In this document: positions 46,893 through 60,600 of the stretch, piece after piece | Layout: every line of letters starts with the position of its first letter | How positions within the stretch are numbered: the first letter of the stretch is position 1 | DNA from: Archegozetes longisetosus | Lineage: Eukaryota > Arthropoda > Arachnida > Sarcoptiformes > Trhypochthoniidae | Direction of reading: 5' to 3' | Length of the DNA stretch: 64,000 bases | Assembly (NCBI GenBank): GCA_018873245.2 | Contig: JAEMBT020000009.1 | Location: 16,115,794 to 16,179,793, forward strand | The notes under the pieces: generated by a model | The model's database searches: none | Seen by the model: the letters and a program-made list of their open reading frames with translations, nothing else | What the model was told of the DNA's origin: nothing | Position numbers and translations under genes: made by a program

Positions 46893-48891
46893 GATTTGAA
46901 TACTTCTGTTTTGACTTTAATTAATCGCAAGTCATTCAGTCATTCAGTCGTTTAATAATAAGCCAATTATTGTCTGTTATTTTGTAGAAAATATGTTCTC
47001 AAAACTGATTGTAATTTTCTACAAAAATCTGTGCTGTAATGCAATGATAAAAGTTTTTTGGTATAATCATAAACAACGTAATGTTTAGTATTTTATAACC
47101 CCAACTTTTCGAGATTTAATTATTATTTTGTAAAAGTTTAGCTTAAAAGTTGATCTTTACTTTTAATCTAATAAATAACAATTCGATAAATTTGTTGAAT
47201 ATTGTATGAGAGCTGTTCGTATCATCATTTCATTAGACAAATGATAGATAAGTGTAAAATAAGGGTAAATAACAGTAAAAATAACAACTATTGAAACTTA
47301 AATTTAAAGATTTTAAAGCATTAGTAAATAGTTATAAAAATGAACTAGCAAACTAAATTTAAGGTGCATTACACTACAAGCTTTGCTATCTCAACAATTA
47401 TCAATAAGCAAAAAACTCATTGCTATTATCAGGTCAGTTTGATGTTATATTTTACGGCAATTGTCATATATGTCTACGACTACTCATATAGATTACCCAT
47501 AATAACGGACATAGATTACCCATAATAACGGATATAGTCAGCATATATTTATGTTTTAATGCATCAGAAAATCTATAAGCAGAAGCATATCGATGTTATC
47601 ATGCAATAAACCCAACAAGAGTTGAATACAAACTACCAGTGCGTACTAAGACAATTGAGCCCAAGGGGCCCAATAACGTTTAGCGGGGCCAGAGTTGAAT
47701 ATTTCTTATAGGTGCTATAAATTTCTAGCTCAAATGAGGTCATTTTTATTGTTTATAACTTGATTTATCACTAAATACACTCAAATATCAGGTCAATTTT
47801 AAGGTTTTCCTTAATAAATACTTGTATATTTTCAAGTTTGGTAAATGCTCTGTGGGCTCCCTTTAGCTGCATGTTGTCATTTCTTCTTTCGAAGGTTCGG
47901 CTTCTCCAAGTAATACAATTTTACATTTCGTGATAATTTGAAAATATCATTCAATTTTCCGATCAAATTAAATTTTTAGACAATGGTAAAACGTTGATTT
48001 ATTTTCTCAGAGTTATTTAAAGTAAGAGAGTTTTTAGGAATATCATTATAAAAATCATTAGTGGTTCTTAAAATTGCATGTTTTGAAACACTCGATTATA
48101 TTCATAGGATATTAATTATAAGATGCAAACTAATATTTGATTCATTAATTTTAATTTTACTTTTAGAGGTTGTATTAAAATAGATCAGTGGCGAAGTCAG
48201 TAGGGATCGATGGTGCACAGGCACCCCAATTTAAATCCGTCGCTAACATGACGGAAAAATGTTATACTTTCCTTAATATTTTTGTAATTACAAAGAGATA
48301 AAGTAAAAATAATGAATAATTCAAATTAAAAACCATAAGACAATAGGCTTAAACCGAAAGGGTATATTCAATCTAATTGAATATGATAAATGGCTTGCTC
48401 TGAATTCTGAACTATGTCAATTCACACTAGAAATTTATAGATTCTCCATTATAATAAACAAGTTAAGGCAATACTTAATTTAAATTTTATTACTAAAACA
48501 AACTCAAACACGCTTATTTCATTAATCGATTGATTTTTTTGTTCTAATGAGAATTCATTTATCTAATGAAGCTTCAACTGATTATGAAATAAGAGATTTC
48601 TTTCATTTTTCTTATTATCGGAAAATAAATTGTCACCAAAAATGCTGAGAAATTGGAAAATTGCTTCAAAATTGCTTTAAATAATTACTTATATGAATGA
48701 AATTTGCTTCTGTTGATAAGTTAGAAAGTTCATATTTTCCACTAAATTAGACGACTATTGTGATTAAAAAATGTAATTCTAGGGGTCACTTTTGTTCAAT
48801 CATAGTTTGATTATGTATTTTTGATTTTTAATCACTTCGTTCATATCAGATCCAAACTTCTAATTGTAACTGACAATAGAATTACTACAGA

Positions 48892-49297
48892 AAAGTATGG
48901 AACTTAACCTCTGTCAAATAGAATCCCATGGGCTTTTATTCAATACCTAGGCTTATATCTGTCATACAAATTACTAAATTATGATTATTAATGATAACAA
49001 ATTTCAACTTTCAATAAGCTATAGTTTTATGAATAAAGTTAAGCAAATTACAAAATAACGCCATTTGAAATGCACTTCTATTTTGTATTTTAATATCTTT
49101 ATGTGTGAAAATGAGCGACTCTAATTTAGAGAATGTACCATCAAGTAGTTCAACAAAACCTAAGCGTGAGAGTTACACAATTATTCAATCAATTTTTCAG
49201 TTTTGATAACAAGCTCTGGGCTTCTATTTGTTACACTTTTTCACCCTAAAATTGTTCATTTTTCGAATAGAAGCCCAGAGGTTAAGTTCCATACTTT
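48892..49297. mobile_element. MITE-like element with perfect 22-bp terminal inverted repeats
   Basis: AAAGTATGGAACTTAACCTC plus TG at 48892-48913 is exactly reverse-complemented at 49276-49297. The 406-bp element has no coding capacity. Near its right end, tctgggcttctatt (49213-49226) pairs with aatagaagcccaga (49266-49279), forming a second hairpin overlapping the terminal repeat. Confidence 0.7.
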
Positions 49298-50199
49298 CCG
49301 GTATGTCTGAAAAAATAGAGATATATACTTATGTGTAAAGCATAATGTCAATTAATCGACTGTACAGTAAAACCTTTACTATGAATAACTTGAATCAATA
49401 GATAAGATCTAATAAAATATAAATTAATAGTTCATTAAGTATACTTTGACATTGTAGACAACATTTTCTAAGCAAACTTATAAGTAATGATCAAAATATG
49501 AATCATTACAACTCTGAGTATTCTTAGGGCTGAAGTACAGTCAATAAATACTATAAATGAAAGTACATATTTCATAATTTCCAGACATTCAATACATGAC
49601 ACTCATATTTATAATTAATGGCATACTAACTAACTAAAACATAATTAATATAAAAGTTGAACTCTAATGATAACAATATCTAAACAACTATCCGATCTAA
49701 ACGTGACAAATCTAGACAGCTCTATCATCTAGTATTTATATGCATTGACAAACTATTTATTTATTTATTTGATTGATTGTCTGTGTCAAATTAGAAGTTA
49801 GATTCAAATGAGAAACAATGAACATAAATATCACTGAGATACTACCAATCATAACAATATGAATAGTAATGAATGAATAGTCTATAATAGCTTATAATGT
49901 GATTAATTATTGCTAATAATTTGAATAACTATATCTAATATAGTAAATATTATTATAAATTAATTAGATTCTGATAGGAATATTAATTCTCTAACGTGTA
50001 TGTTAAAATATAATAATATTATTATAATGACAGATCAATGTAATCATGTGTTTATGACTAATATTATGCATTAGTCTAAACTGTCAACATAAGCTCATCC
50101 ATTGTTATTATAAACTTAGTTTAGTATTTATTAGAAGTCATTTTATACTCTGTTGTAAATCTAACTCTTCTTCATCATAAGTATTGATAACTTTAGTTG

Positions 50200-50262
50200 G
50201 TTCTTCTGAAAAGTGGACATTCTTCTGAAAAGTGGACATTCTTCTGAAAAGTGGACCTTCTT
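50200..50262. repeat. 20-bp tandem repeat, three copies
   Basis: ttcttctgaaaagtggacat occurs three times in a row, the last ending in -ccttcttc. Confidence 0.9.
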
Positions 50263-52774
50263 CTACGGTGTAAATCTTTCACATGTTGCACGTGTCCATT
50301 ACTTCTGAATGATTGTAATTGAAAAGTGCATCCCATAATTTCGATAGAATCATTGTATCTTACAAAAAGAAATTATTTTACTTTATCTATTAGTTGAATA
50401 TATGTATTGAACCAATTTCTGCTCGTTTAATTAGTTCCTACTGTTTAGATCTATTAGCTTATAATAATTATATATTTTATATGATATACTAACACAACCA
50501 TTACTGTCAATCAGTTTTAGAAATGTTCAGTTTGATCACAACCTTTCCGTATTTGCAGCTTCCATTTGGTTGTTGTTCCATTTTCTTCTTATTTGCTAGT
50601 TACCTTGCTCATTTTGTTACCTACTTGGGTTGTCGAACCTTCAGTTGCAAATAACTGTCACTTCTGAGTAAACGTTTGATCAAATTAAGATTAATACAGT
50701 ATTAAATAAACCAGAATGATTAATCATCATTTAAGAGTTTTAGTCGAGAGTCATTGCTGTAATAATCAGTTTTGGCACTTTAAGTCTAATCAAAATCTAC
50801 TTATAATCCTGTTAGTAATTAATTGATTAATTTAAAGATTGAATTTGAAAGTATGTGTGCTTAGTTATATAATTATTCTTAACTTGTTTTATTCATATAA
50901 GATCCCTTTTATAGTGATCTGCACCAAAAACTCATTCCATTGAAGTGGTTATTTGTATGGTTATACTGGACCCGATTATTGCGAACACTTTCTTACCCGT
51001 ATATAAGTTTTATGAGTTTGTCGACAACTTTCATATCAAACTTGTTACAACTAATGACAGGTTGATTCTTTCAAGTTATAATGAAGATCACTTGAAATTT
51101 GTTAATGTTTTATGATTTTTTCGAGTCTAGCCAAAACTTAACAAGACTTCTGAAGAAGACTTTCAGAGCAGTCAGATTTCAGTTAATGGTCTAGAAGTGA
51201 GATGAAAGTTTAATAATTATAGTATGGGTTACATGAAGATTAAGATTTATTAAGTATTTTTGGTTGAAGAGCTACGATTCTTGAAATTACCACGTACATT
51301 CTTACATCATTCAGCTTACAGTGTATCTCTTATTACGGCTTATAGTACTTATTTAAGCCATAACTTATTCAACTCGTATTTAGTCAAATAACTATTATAC
51401 TTGAATTAGATGTCAAACATAAGAAGCAATAGGTCTCTAAATTGACATAAGATGAGAAGAGAGTGCATTACTAATGAGAGCAATGAGAGCAATGAGCCTC
51501 AAATACAGCATTAATACATATTTGACTAACAGCGTGTAGATTGGACTGCTTACCTCTATATTTTAGAAATTGTTTTGTTAGTAACATGTGATATGATTTT
51601 GAGAAATATTACAGTAGCATGCAGATTATACTAAATATGATATTACATATTGTAATTGAAACATTCAATATAAGTATTCGTAGTAATGCATTTTACTTAT
51701 TTCATTTAAAACTTGATTCATTTCTAATAAACATAGATTTTGATAGAAAAGAGAATTTGTTTACTTAGATCAATAGCTAAGTTGACTTTCATTGCTATTG
51801 GTAGTCTTTAGTAATACGATTACTAAAGACTATTTGTAGTATCAATGTTTACATCTGGTTTATGCGATCACTTGGCTTATATGACTCTTAGTCTTTTTTA
51901 GATATCAATTTAAATATAGACTATAGGCTATAATAATTGAAGCTAGATTTATTCGTTTAGTAACTATATACGGCTTGATACGGAAGATTTTTATTTTTAT
52001 TGATAGTTTATGTTAAATTACATGAATTTAAAAAATAATAATCAATATTAATAAATCATAATCTAAAGTCTAGTAGTGCCTGAAGAGAAAAATAGAATCT
52101 TAAATCAACTATGAACACTTAAGAAGTAATATTTATACATCAAATGATCGCATAAACTTGACATAAACATTATATTGCTAGTAGCAATGCTGTACTTGCG
52201 ACGGTTAATTTCACTATGCTGGTTCCACTTTTTAAGTCAATTCAATTAAGGCCAGTAGTATAGCGTAGAAATATTATAGAAGTTTTTATTATACCATATT
52301 CAATGAAAATATAGTGAGTTTTTATCACGTTACTAACAAATAGTGGTATTTGGTTAATGTGCATTGTCAACTAGATTAAATGCTAAGTAATTGCAAATGA
52401 GTATAATTTGTATGCTATTAGCGGTCAGCATTTTTGAATAGTATTTCACAACAGGACAGGATATGCTTTTGAATTAATAGAAGTGTGTTAATCGCGAAAT
52501 AGTAATACAAACTATAAAGAGAACATCAGTATTTACAAACATACCTATAGTAACTGATCACTGATCACTTACTATCTAGAAAACATTACTACTTTATACA
52601 TAAATCAATTGATCTGATTGTGTTTAAGACTCAACTGCAATTACTTTATCTGTTATTGTTGAACTTAGATTTATACGTATTATCAGTCAACAGGATGTAA
52701 CGAGCTTGTAATTGTTTAGTAGAGATTGTTAGTTTAGAGCTTTGTCGTTTTTGTATTCTAATTCTGTTTCTAAC

Positions 52775-52945
52775 TTAGCCTAACCTAACCTAACCCATTC
52801 TAACCTAACCTAGCTTAGCCTAATCTAACCCATTCTAACCTAACCTAACTTAGCCTAATCTAACCTAACCCATTCTAACCTAACCTAACTTAGCCTAATC
52901 TAACCCATTCTAACCTAACCTAACTTAGCCTAATCTAACTCAACC
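52775..52945. repeat. Longest CCTAA telomere-type tract, with higher-order units
   Basis: About 170 bp of CCTAA pentamers with variants, organised as repeated taacctaacttagcctaatc plus taacccattc blocks (about 35-40 bp). Irregular spacing argues against a true telomere end. Confidence 0.9.
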
Positions 52946-53780
52946 AATAAACTTCCATATTCTGAATATCAAATTTCTTATACTTATGAAGATGTAAAAT
53001 GAAAATGATGAATTGCTCGTATTTACTACTACAGTACAATAAGTTCTGATTGGAAAGTATCTACTCAATTAGACTTAATATATGATAAGTGTGCCCTATG
53101 AGTGGTCTACTATTTTCATTTGTCTATTATTACTACTGTCGCAGAAATATGTTGATGCTCAATTGAGAACTTTGAACTTATTATGTGTTGTTTTGTTTGA
53201 AATAGCGATTAATGCTCAATTATTATACATGTATATGTACATTTAATTTATGTTTTTTAGATTTCTCAATACACACCCTTCTCGTTTTCTTGTTTATTTA
53301 TTTCTCCGCTTTTCTCCTTTTTCAATAAACAGTGAAACAGTACAGGTGTAGATCATAAATGATTATTTCATATTTGTACAGACCAATCATTCAACTCAAT
53401 ATGTATTTGTATATTTCGTTCACCTCTTATCATATGATAAACTAGTTTTCTATTTTAATATTTCTCTTGTATCTATCTCCTTTTTGTTAGTTATATTCGT
53501 TTGATTATTTATTATTTTTAATATTAGCAATAATGAGAAATGTCATGTAAACTAAGTTATCAATAGTATAAAATAAAAGTATTACAATTTGTCTCTAATG
53601 ATCTAAGACTACATCTCAACAGGAAGTCATATAATTTCCATAATATATCTTATCAGACCTATTATCTCATGTTTAGAACTCATGTTTCTGATCATATATG
53701 TAGAAATGAATTCATTTTCAGTAGTTCAATGTTCAGTCCGTCAAGTGAGTTCTAAAATTATTCCAATTACATTGGTCTAA

Positions 53781-53900
53781 TAGTATATGAAGGTATATGA
53801 AAGTATATGAAAGTATATGAAAGTATATGAAAGTATATGAAAGTATATGAAAGTATATGAAAGTATATGAAAGTATATGAAAGTATATGATAGCATACGA
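53781..53900. repeat. Decamer satellite (aagtatatga)n
   Basis: Eleven near-identical decamers, degenerating at the right into tagcatacga and tagtcaatagcag. Confidence 0.95.
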
Positions 53901-54204
53901 TAGTAGTCAATAGCAGTCAATAACAGTCAATAGCAGTGAACAAATTCCAGCAGTTATAACTACTCAATACTATACTACCTTACAGTACTGACCCATCACT
54001 AATCAATCAGACACGATGCTCTGACACAAATAGTTTAAAGTGAATATCAGTAGTAACTATAATAAATAATGTAATAATAAGTGGTTATATAAATAATTAA
54101 TGTTCTTACTCAATTGTTGGGTAATATAGTAGTGATTAGAAGTGTTGTTCATTGATAATTAGTATTAATTATTCTCCTATGTCACTTGTATTACACTTCG
54201 GAAT

Positions 54205-54365
54205 TGTTCATATTCTTCAGAGCTGCTCATATTCTTCAAAGCTACTCATATTCTTCAAAGTTACTCATATTCAAAGTTAATCATATTCTCCAAAGTTACT
54301 CATATTCTCCAAAGCTACTCATATTCTTCAAAGCTACTCATATTCTCCAAAGCTACTCATATAAT
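54205..54365. repeat. About 19-bp minisatellite (ctcatattcttcaaagcta)
   Basis: Eight or more imperfect copies. The repeat encodes a spurious low-complexity ORF. Confidence 0.9.
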
Positions 54366-54726
54366 TGTTGAAAGTCATTCATATTGTTGAAAGTGACTAA
54401 TATTGCTCAAAATGAATAACATAAATCTACAAGCATAACTAATAATTAATAACAGTAATCAAAATAAAGATTCGATAAGAAGAGAAAGAATCAATGACAA
54501 AATAGAAAGTTATCTAATTGAGACACTTGAGAATGAATAGTTATTCTAAACTTATATATATACATAAGTAGTTATTCATACGTTTATTATTACATCTTAT
54601 TAGTTTCCTTTTATTTCATCTTATTTTATTTTGTTTGTTTCGATATTATGTATTCTTCACTTGTTTATAGGTAAGTATGTTCTGTTTTATGTATTTGATT
54701 TTAGTTTGGTTATTGTTAGCTTGGTT

Positions 54727-54850
54727 GTAGTTAGATAGGATATAGTTAGCTAGATTATAGTTAGCTAGATTACAGTTAGCTAGATTATAGTTAGCTAGAT
54801 TACAGTTAGCTAGATTACAGTTAGCTAGATTACAGTTAGCTAGATTATAG
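54727..54850. repeat. 15-bp minisatellite (tagattacagttagc)
   Basis: About eight copies alternating between attacag and attatag variants, starting from a diverged ttagataggatatag unit. Confidence 0.95.
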
Positions 54851-55494
54851 TAACTTTTCTTAGCTTATAAGTCAGAAATATTTACTAAACATTTTCTAAA
54901 GTTACAATTTTAAGTCTAACTACAGCTATGCCTATATGAGTAACTAGCATAAAAGTCTATATAAGTAATCAACAAATTTTCTCATTTATAAACTTGTTGA
55001 TTGATCAAGATTGAAGTATTGTTATATTTATTATATGTTAAGAAAGTTCCATAACTTGTGTCAGAAATAGCATAAATTGCAAATTTTATCATTGCATTGT
55101 CATCTACTCCAAGGATAACTTATGTCATATTATAATTAAGTTATATATATATATATATATATGTATATATAAGCTTCTGCGAATATATAACTCAATTTAT
55201 ACTATCTATTCTAGTACATACAAACTCGTATATAGTGAACCCGCTTCTTGCGAACCTGATTTCTGTGAGCTCATTCTTTCCGAACCCGCTTTTACTAAAT
55301 TCTGCTTGTGCTAAGCTCTTCTGACTATACATATTCGTCAAATATAAATGGGTTAGAGCGCACTAATATTCCATTTGTAACGTTAGAATTCACGTTTATG
55401 ACCAGATACATGAAAGCTTATCAAACAAGGTGTTGATCAAACATGAGTTTATTGAGTAAAATAATAATAATAATAATAGAAAAATAGTATTTAT

Positions 55495-55580
55495 AGTAGA
55501 GGTAGTTCTATGAAATGGAGAGTAATTTCTGTGAAATGGAGAGTAATTTCTATGAAATGGAGAGCAATTTCTATGAAATA
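55495..55580. repeat. About 21-bp repeat (tgaaatggagagtaatttcta)
   Basis: Four imperfect copies in otherwise unremarkable AT-rich DNA. Confidence 0.85.
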
Positions 55581-56258
55581 AACTACACTTTTGACCTTAT
55601 GGAAATGTCTTACATTTAAACTACTTTTGCTTTATTACCTCACTCTAACGAATGACTATCTATGATTTGACGAACTGAATAATCCATATAAAAACTTATC
55701 ATATTTATTGTTCACTATGTTTAGTTAGTAATATTACTCCATCATTTTATTGAGTTAGAGCTTGGTCACAAATAGCTGCTTAACTTGAATATAGAATTGA
55801 ACTTAGATGTGAAGCATTGATTTAGTTAATAAGTCAATAGTTATTATGTTGAGAAGTGAGTTTTGCTAATATAAATTAGTTATAATCCGAAAACATAACA
55901 CTCTAACCTTATATGTTATCAGACAAATATTCCACATAACAGCTATAAAATACATTTTTCTCATATTTTTGCAATCAATTATCATTTTTGTCACTCATAT
56001 ACTCAATTCAAATTCAATTTCTCCTTTTTTGAGTAGTTGCTAACAATTTTGATTACGATTTCATTTCTAAACGTTTTATAATCAATTCAGATTATTTTCG
56101 CATTTAATAAAACACGTTCATTTTATTCGTTTAGCTTACATAAAAGTCATTTTCCAGTAATAAAAACCAAGACAAGTTAATCAAATATGAGAGAAAATAA
56201 TGGTTTTCATATGGAAAGTTGTAGTTAGATAGGAAACTAATTGACGCTACTCATCAAT

Positions 56259-56260
<2 letters not shown>

Positions 56261-56320
<60 letters not shown>
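56261..56320. repeat. (GA)n microsatellite, 60 bp
   Basis: Pure GA run 380 bp upstream of the candidate Fray 5' exon. GAGA tracts can be bound by GAGA-type factors in insects, but a neutral microsatellite is equally likely. Confidence 0.97.
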
Positions 56321-56322
<2 letters not shown>

Positions 56323-56701
56323 AAAACTACCATAGTTAAAAAATATAAAATAAAAACCAAAAGCATTAAATAGTATCTTCAAAAAGGAAATGATTTGGCA
56401 TCAATTCAACATAATTTCAATTTGACGCCTATATAGTTGTGTGTTTTATTGAAACTATTATTCTCTTTTATTAACTTGTCATGACTTGGCTATAAAATAG
56501 ATTATTGTTTCAATTAAGTTATGTCTTATTTGATTTGTTGTGAATTAAATTGTGTTGAATTAGGTATAGAGTTGTATAGTAAAGAACTAAGAGGAAGATA
56601 GTAAAGAACTAACAGCTAAAAGAAGATAACTATAAAGCTAAAAGAAACACAACGTAATACTAGTTGTATTAATACTACTAATTAACCTCAATCAAAATAT
56701 A

Positions 56702-56796
56702 ATGAGTCATATAATTGAAACTAATTCAGCCGTAAGGCATGAGAAACATTTGCCTTTACGTGCTACTATGTCTGCTCCTATTGCTTTGTCCAATCA
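56702..56796 (+). other. Possible alternative first exon of the Fray kinase gene
   Basis: An ATG at 56702 opens about 31 codons (MSHIIETNSAVRHEKHLPLR, then ATMSAPIALSN) ending at a consensus donor caGTAAGT. The composition looks coding, and an acceptor at 57476 (aaaacag) would join it in phase to the open frame leading into the kinase. That acceptor lacks a good pyrimidine tract, and I recognise no homologous N-terminus. Confidence 0.35.
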
Positions 56797-57104
56797 GTAA
56801 GTTGTTCTAACTATTATTAATTATTACTATTACTACTATTACTATTATTACTATTATTACTAACTATTCATTTATTACTAACTTATATGTCATCTAAAAG
56901 TATTATAACTAATATGTTATCCAACTTATTAAAACTAGTAAGTCATCTAGCTGCTTTTCATTTACTACTAGTACTGGCTTCAATCATATCAATCATTACT
57001 TTAATATTTGATAAGTTGATCTTGTAGCAATTGAAGCCTAAGGCACATATTTTCATAGTAGGTTGTGTAGTGTATCAAATGATTTGAAAACTAATGACTA
57101 TTTA

Positions 57105-57215
57105 GTATATAAAACTGTTTAGTATATAAAAGCTATTCAGTTATAAAAGCTATTCAGTTATGAAAGCTATTCAGTTATGAAAGCTATTCAGTTATGAAAA
57201 ATATTCAGTATTAAA
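57105..57215. repeat. 17-bp tandem repeat (aaagctattcagttatg)
   Basis: About six copies between the possible first exon and the kinase exon, inside the putative first intron. Confidence 0.9.
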
Positions 57216-57684
57216 ACGAATTGAAAACTAAAACTATCTAATAAACAGTTCTGTTTGACTTATACAGCACTACTTCTACTGATGAACTAAATATATAAAT
57301 ATATTGTCATATATTGATATTAGTCTAAAAACAGATGTCGAACACAAAACAACAATGTGTCTACATTGTTTTAAATTTAATCTAAAATATTATTTAAGTG
57401 ATCAATCATTAGAAAAATATTCTCATTTAAACGCTGTAACTTCTTATAATAACGCCATAACTTCTTACAAAAACAGAGCAACATTTAAAGTGGCTGAAAA
57501 GTCAGCTCTTGGGTGTGGACAATCGCCAGGCATCTACAGAAGGATCAGTGCCACAAAAGACCTCTTGAAGGAAGAAACTGAAGAGGTCCGGGTTCGAGAG
57601 AATGAGAACAAGTTTAGGAAAAGTAACGGTAGGGAGAGACTGAGCGCCACTCGGCGGTCTTGTGCGCAAGTATTAGCCGCTAAG

Positions 57685-60600
57685 ATGGCTGAAGTCGGTC
57701 ACAGTCCTCCTCCCGGCTGGTCCAATAATGTTGATGATTATGATGTTGGCGAGATTATTGGTATGTTTTTTCCTTTTTTGCCTTCTTTTCTGTTGTTGGT
57801 CTCTGTTTTTGTTTTTACTTTTTGTCCGTTGTGTGTCTGTTCGTATGTTTGGAGTTTTTGTCACTCTATTCGGCTCTCATTCAACTATCTTCCACCTAAC
57901 CCAAACTCTTGAAATGGGATTAACTGATAACGATTAATTACTAATTAGAACTAAAAAATGAATGAGAAAAAAGTGAAAATTAGGACTTAATAGGGACTTA
58001 GTAGCTGAACTTGGACTGTGGTATCTGGACTGCGGTATCTGGGCTCAGGTATCTGGACTCTATTGAACGTAAACAGCAGGACTACTATTGATTCTAATAA
58101 CTAAAAACATATCTACTTGTCAGACATTGTAATACAAACTTGCTAGTCAAATAATTAATAACTGAATTGAGCCAAACGAGCATCATATGTTATCAATTAC
58201 AATAGTTATTACTTCTATTTAATACTTCTCATATTATTACTTCATAGATACGAATAATAACTAATAATTAAGTCTTGATATGATGGAAGATATCGGCTAA
58301 TCGTAGATCCGCTAATTCGTATCCGTTTAATTGTGTTGTTGGTCTGTTCAGTTGTATGGTTGATCTGTTAAATGATCTGTCAATTGTGTTTAACTGTTAG
58401 TAGAGTCATTGAGATAACTGATTAGTTAATAATAGTTCTCATGTGACTACTATTAAGTCAATAGGTTCTGAATAAGTTATTAATTCTTATGTATTAGTTT
58501 AGTGTTTTAGCTATAAGTTAAGTGTATTTGATTTTTGATTTTTATAACATATGTTGACCAAAAATGACGAAAAACATAGATGTTCTACTAACTATAAATA
58601 ATAGTACTTAATTAGCCTTTCACTAACAAACTTTATAAAGTTGACATATTCAAAAACTTGAGTTCTCATTATCCATCTCCTAAACAGATATATAATATAA
58701 ATGTGCTGCCAAATTCATTAGATTCTTGTCATTTCTGTTTTGCTTCACAGACATAGCTATTCCTTAGTGTCGTTGCTTTCAAGCCAAGCCTATTTTTTTC
58801 AATAACATGTACAATAATTGTGTTGTAAAAGTTTTTTAGCATCAACACTTGTTTACGATCTTAAGTCAATTTCGTCTCCAAATTGCTTTCTTTCATCTAA
58901 TAGATTACTAATGAGTTAGAAATTCATATTCATTCCAAATAAGGACAATTGGCACCACTTTGGTGTCAAATTTAGTTGCAGTCTATCAGGAGACCTTCTG
59001 ATAGATGCGGTAGATTATAATTTTAGAGTTCTTTTGAAGGCTATTGGTTTTCATAGTTGTTGTTATAGTTGTCATACTTGTTGTCATACTTGTTCTCATA
59101 CTTCTTATACTTGTTCTCATAGCAAATATCAATAACTATGATTATGATCTAATAGGTGTTGGTGCAACAGCTGCAGTACATGCAGCATATTGTAAACCAA
59201 GAAAAGAGAAATGTGCTATCAAAAAGATCAATCTAGAAAAATGGAACACTTCTATGGACGAACTTCTCAAAGAGATTCAGGCCATGTCTGCTTGCAATCA
59301 TGATAATGTTGTCACTTATTTTACTTCGTTTGTTGTTAAAGAAGAACTTTGGCTTATTATTAAACTTCTTGGTGGTGGTAAGTAATGCCTAATCTCTGAT
59401 TATTTCTAACTTTTAAATGGTTTTATTCGATTATTAGGATCCTTATTAGACATAATAAAACACAGGATTAAGTCTGAAGATTGTCGTCATGGAGTCTTTG
59501 ATGAGGCAACCATCGCAACAGTTCTAAGAGAAGTGCTTAAAGGACTGGAATATTTTCACGCAAACGGGCAAATCCATCGTGACATTAAAGCCGGAAATAT
59601 ACTGCTCGGTGACGATGGATCCGTTCAAATTGCTGGTAATATTGACGTCGAATTGTTATTATAAATTTGATTTATTTGGTCTGTTGTTATAGACTTCGGA
59701 GTGAGTTCGTGGTTGGCAACCGGTGGAGATCTGTCTCGCCAAAAGTCGAGGCATACCTTTGTCGGAACTCCATGTTGGATGGCTCCAGAGGTAATGGAGC
59801 AGGTGACAGGGTATGATTTCAAAGCAGACATCTGGAGCTTTGGTATAACTGCCATTGAACTCGTAACTGGTACTGCGCCTTATCATAAATATCCTCCGAT
59901 GAAGGTCTGATATGACTAAACGCTCTCATTAACAATATTAATGATTGTTTTGTTAGGTATTAATGCTGACCCTTCAGAACGATCCACCATCGTTGGAATC
60001 AGTTTCTGAAGAGAAAGATCAGTATAAGAATTATGGAAAGTCTATTAGAAAATTGATAGCTGACTGCCTACAGAAAGATCCCTCCAAGAGACCTTCTGCT
60101 ACCGAATTGTTAAAACACCAATTTTTCAGAAAAGCTAAAGTTTGTATATTTTCTCACTATATTTGTCTCTTTTGTGAAAATATATTATTTGATTATTTAG
60201 GATAAAAACTATTTGCAAAAAACTTTATTATCGAACGCTCCGAGTATTGAAGAAAGAGCTAAAAAAGCGAAGACAAGTAGAAGAGGACAGGGAGCAAGTG
60301 GTCGATTGCATAGAACCGAAGCCGGAGATTGGGTATGGTCTTCGGATGAAGAAGAAGGTCATGATAAGGAAACGACAAGAAATGGAGGCGATGGGCAAAC
60401 ATCTCATAGTGGGGAATCGTCTCATAACGAAGTAACAGATAATCGTAATCAACAAGTAGTTAATAATCAAAGTCCAGCCTCTCCCGTCAATAGTGAACCT
60501 CAATCTGTTTTCAATCCAATTAATTTAGTGTTAAGGATTAGGAACTCTAAGAAAGAATTAAATGATATTAGATTTGAATTTACTATAGATAAAGGTTTGA

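Larger units (their letters stand above)
46893..56701. other. 9.8 kb gene-poor interval with minisatellites and inverted-repeat elements
   Basis: No exon of a recognisable gene was found on either strand. It holds a locally GC-rich patch (47630-47695), a TE-end-like cagtggcgaagtcag (48186-48200), a short inverted-repeat element (48892-49297), and tandem repeats at 50200-50262, 52775-52945, 53781-53890, 54205-54365, 54727-54850, 55495-55580 and 56261-56320. POMP transcribes away from the left edge and Fray into the right edge, so regulatory DNA of both is expected here. Confidence 0.6.

Noticed and set aside
52775..52945. CCTAA tract as a chromosome end or telomere fusion point
   Set aside because: It is short, irregular, in unique DNA on both sides and one of many similar tracts.
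54186..54371. 61-codon ORF in the 54 kb minisatellite
   Set aside because: Produced entirely by the 19-bp repeat.
53781..54850. Tandem arrays considered as CRISPR-like
   Set aside because: Units are directly contiguous without unique spacers, and the genome is plainly eukaryotic.
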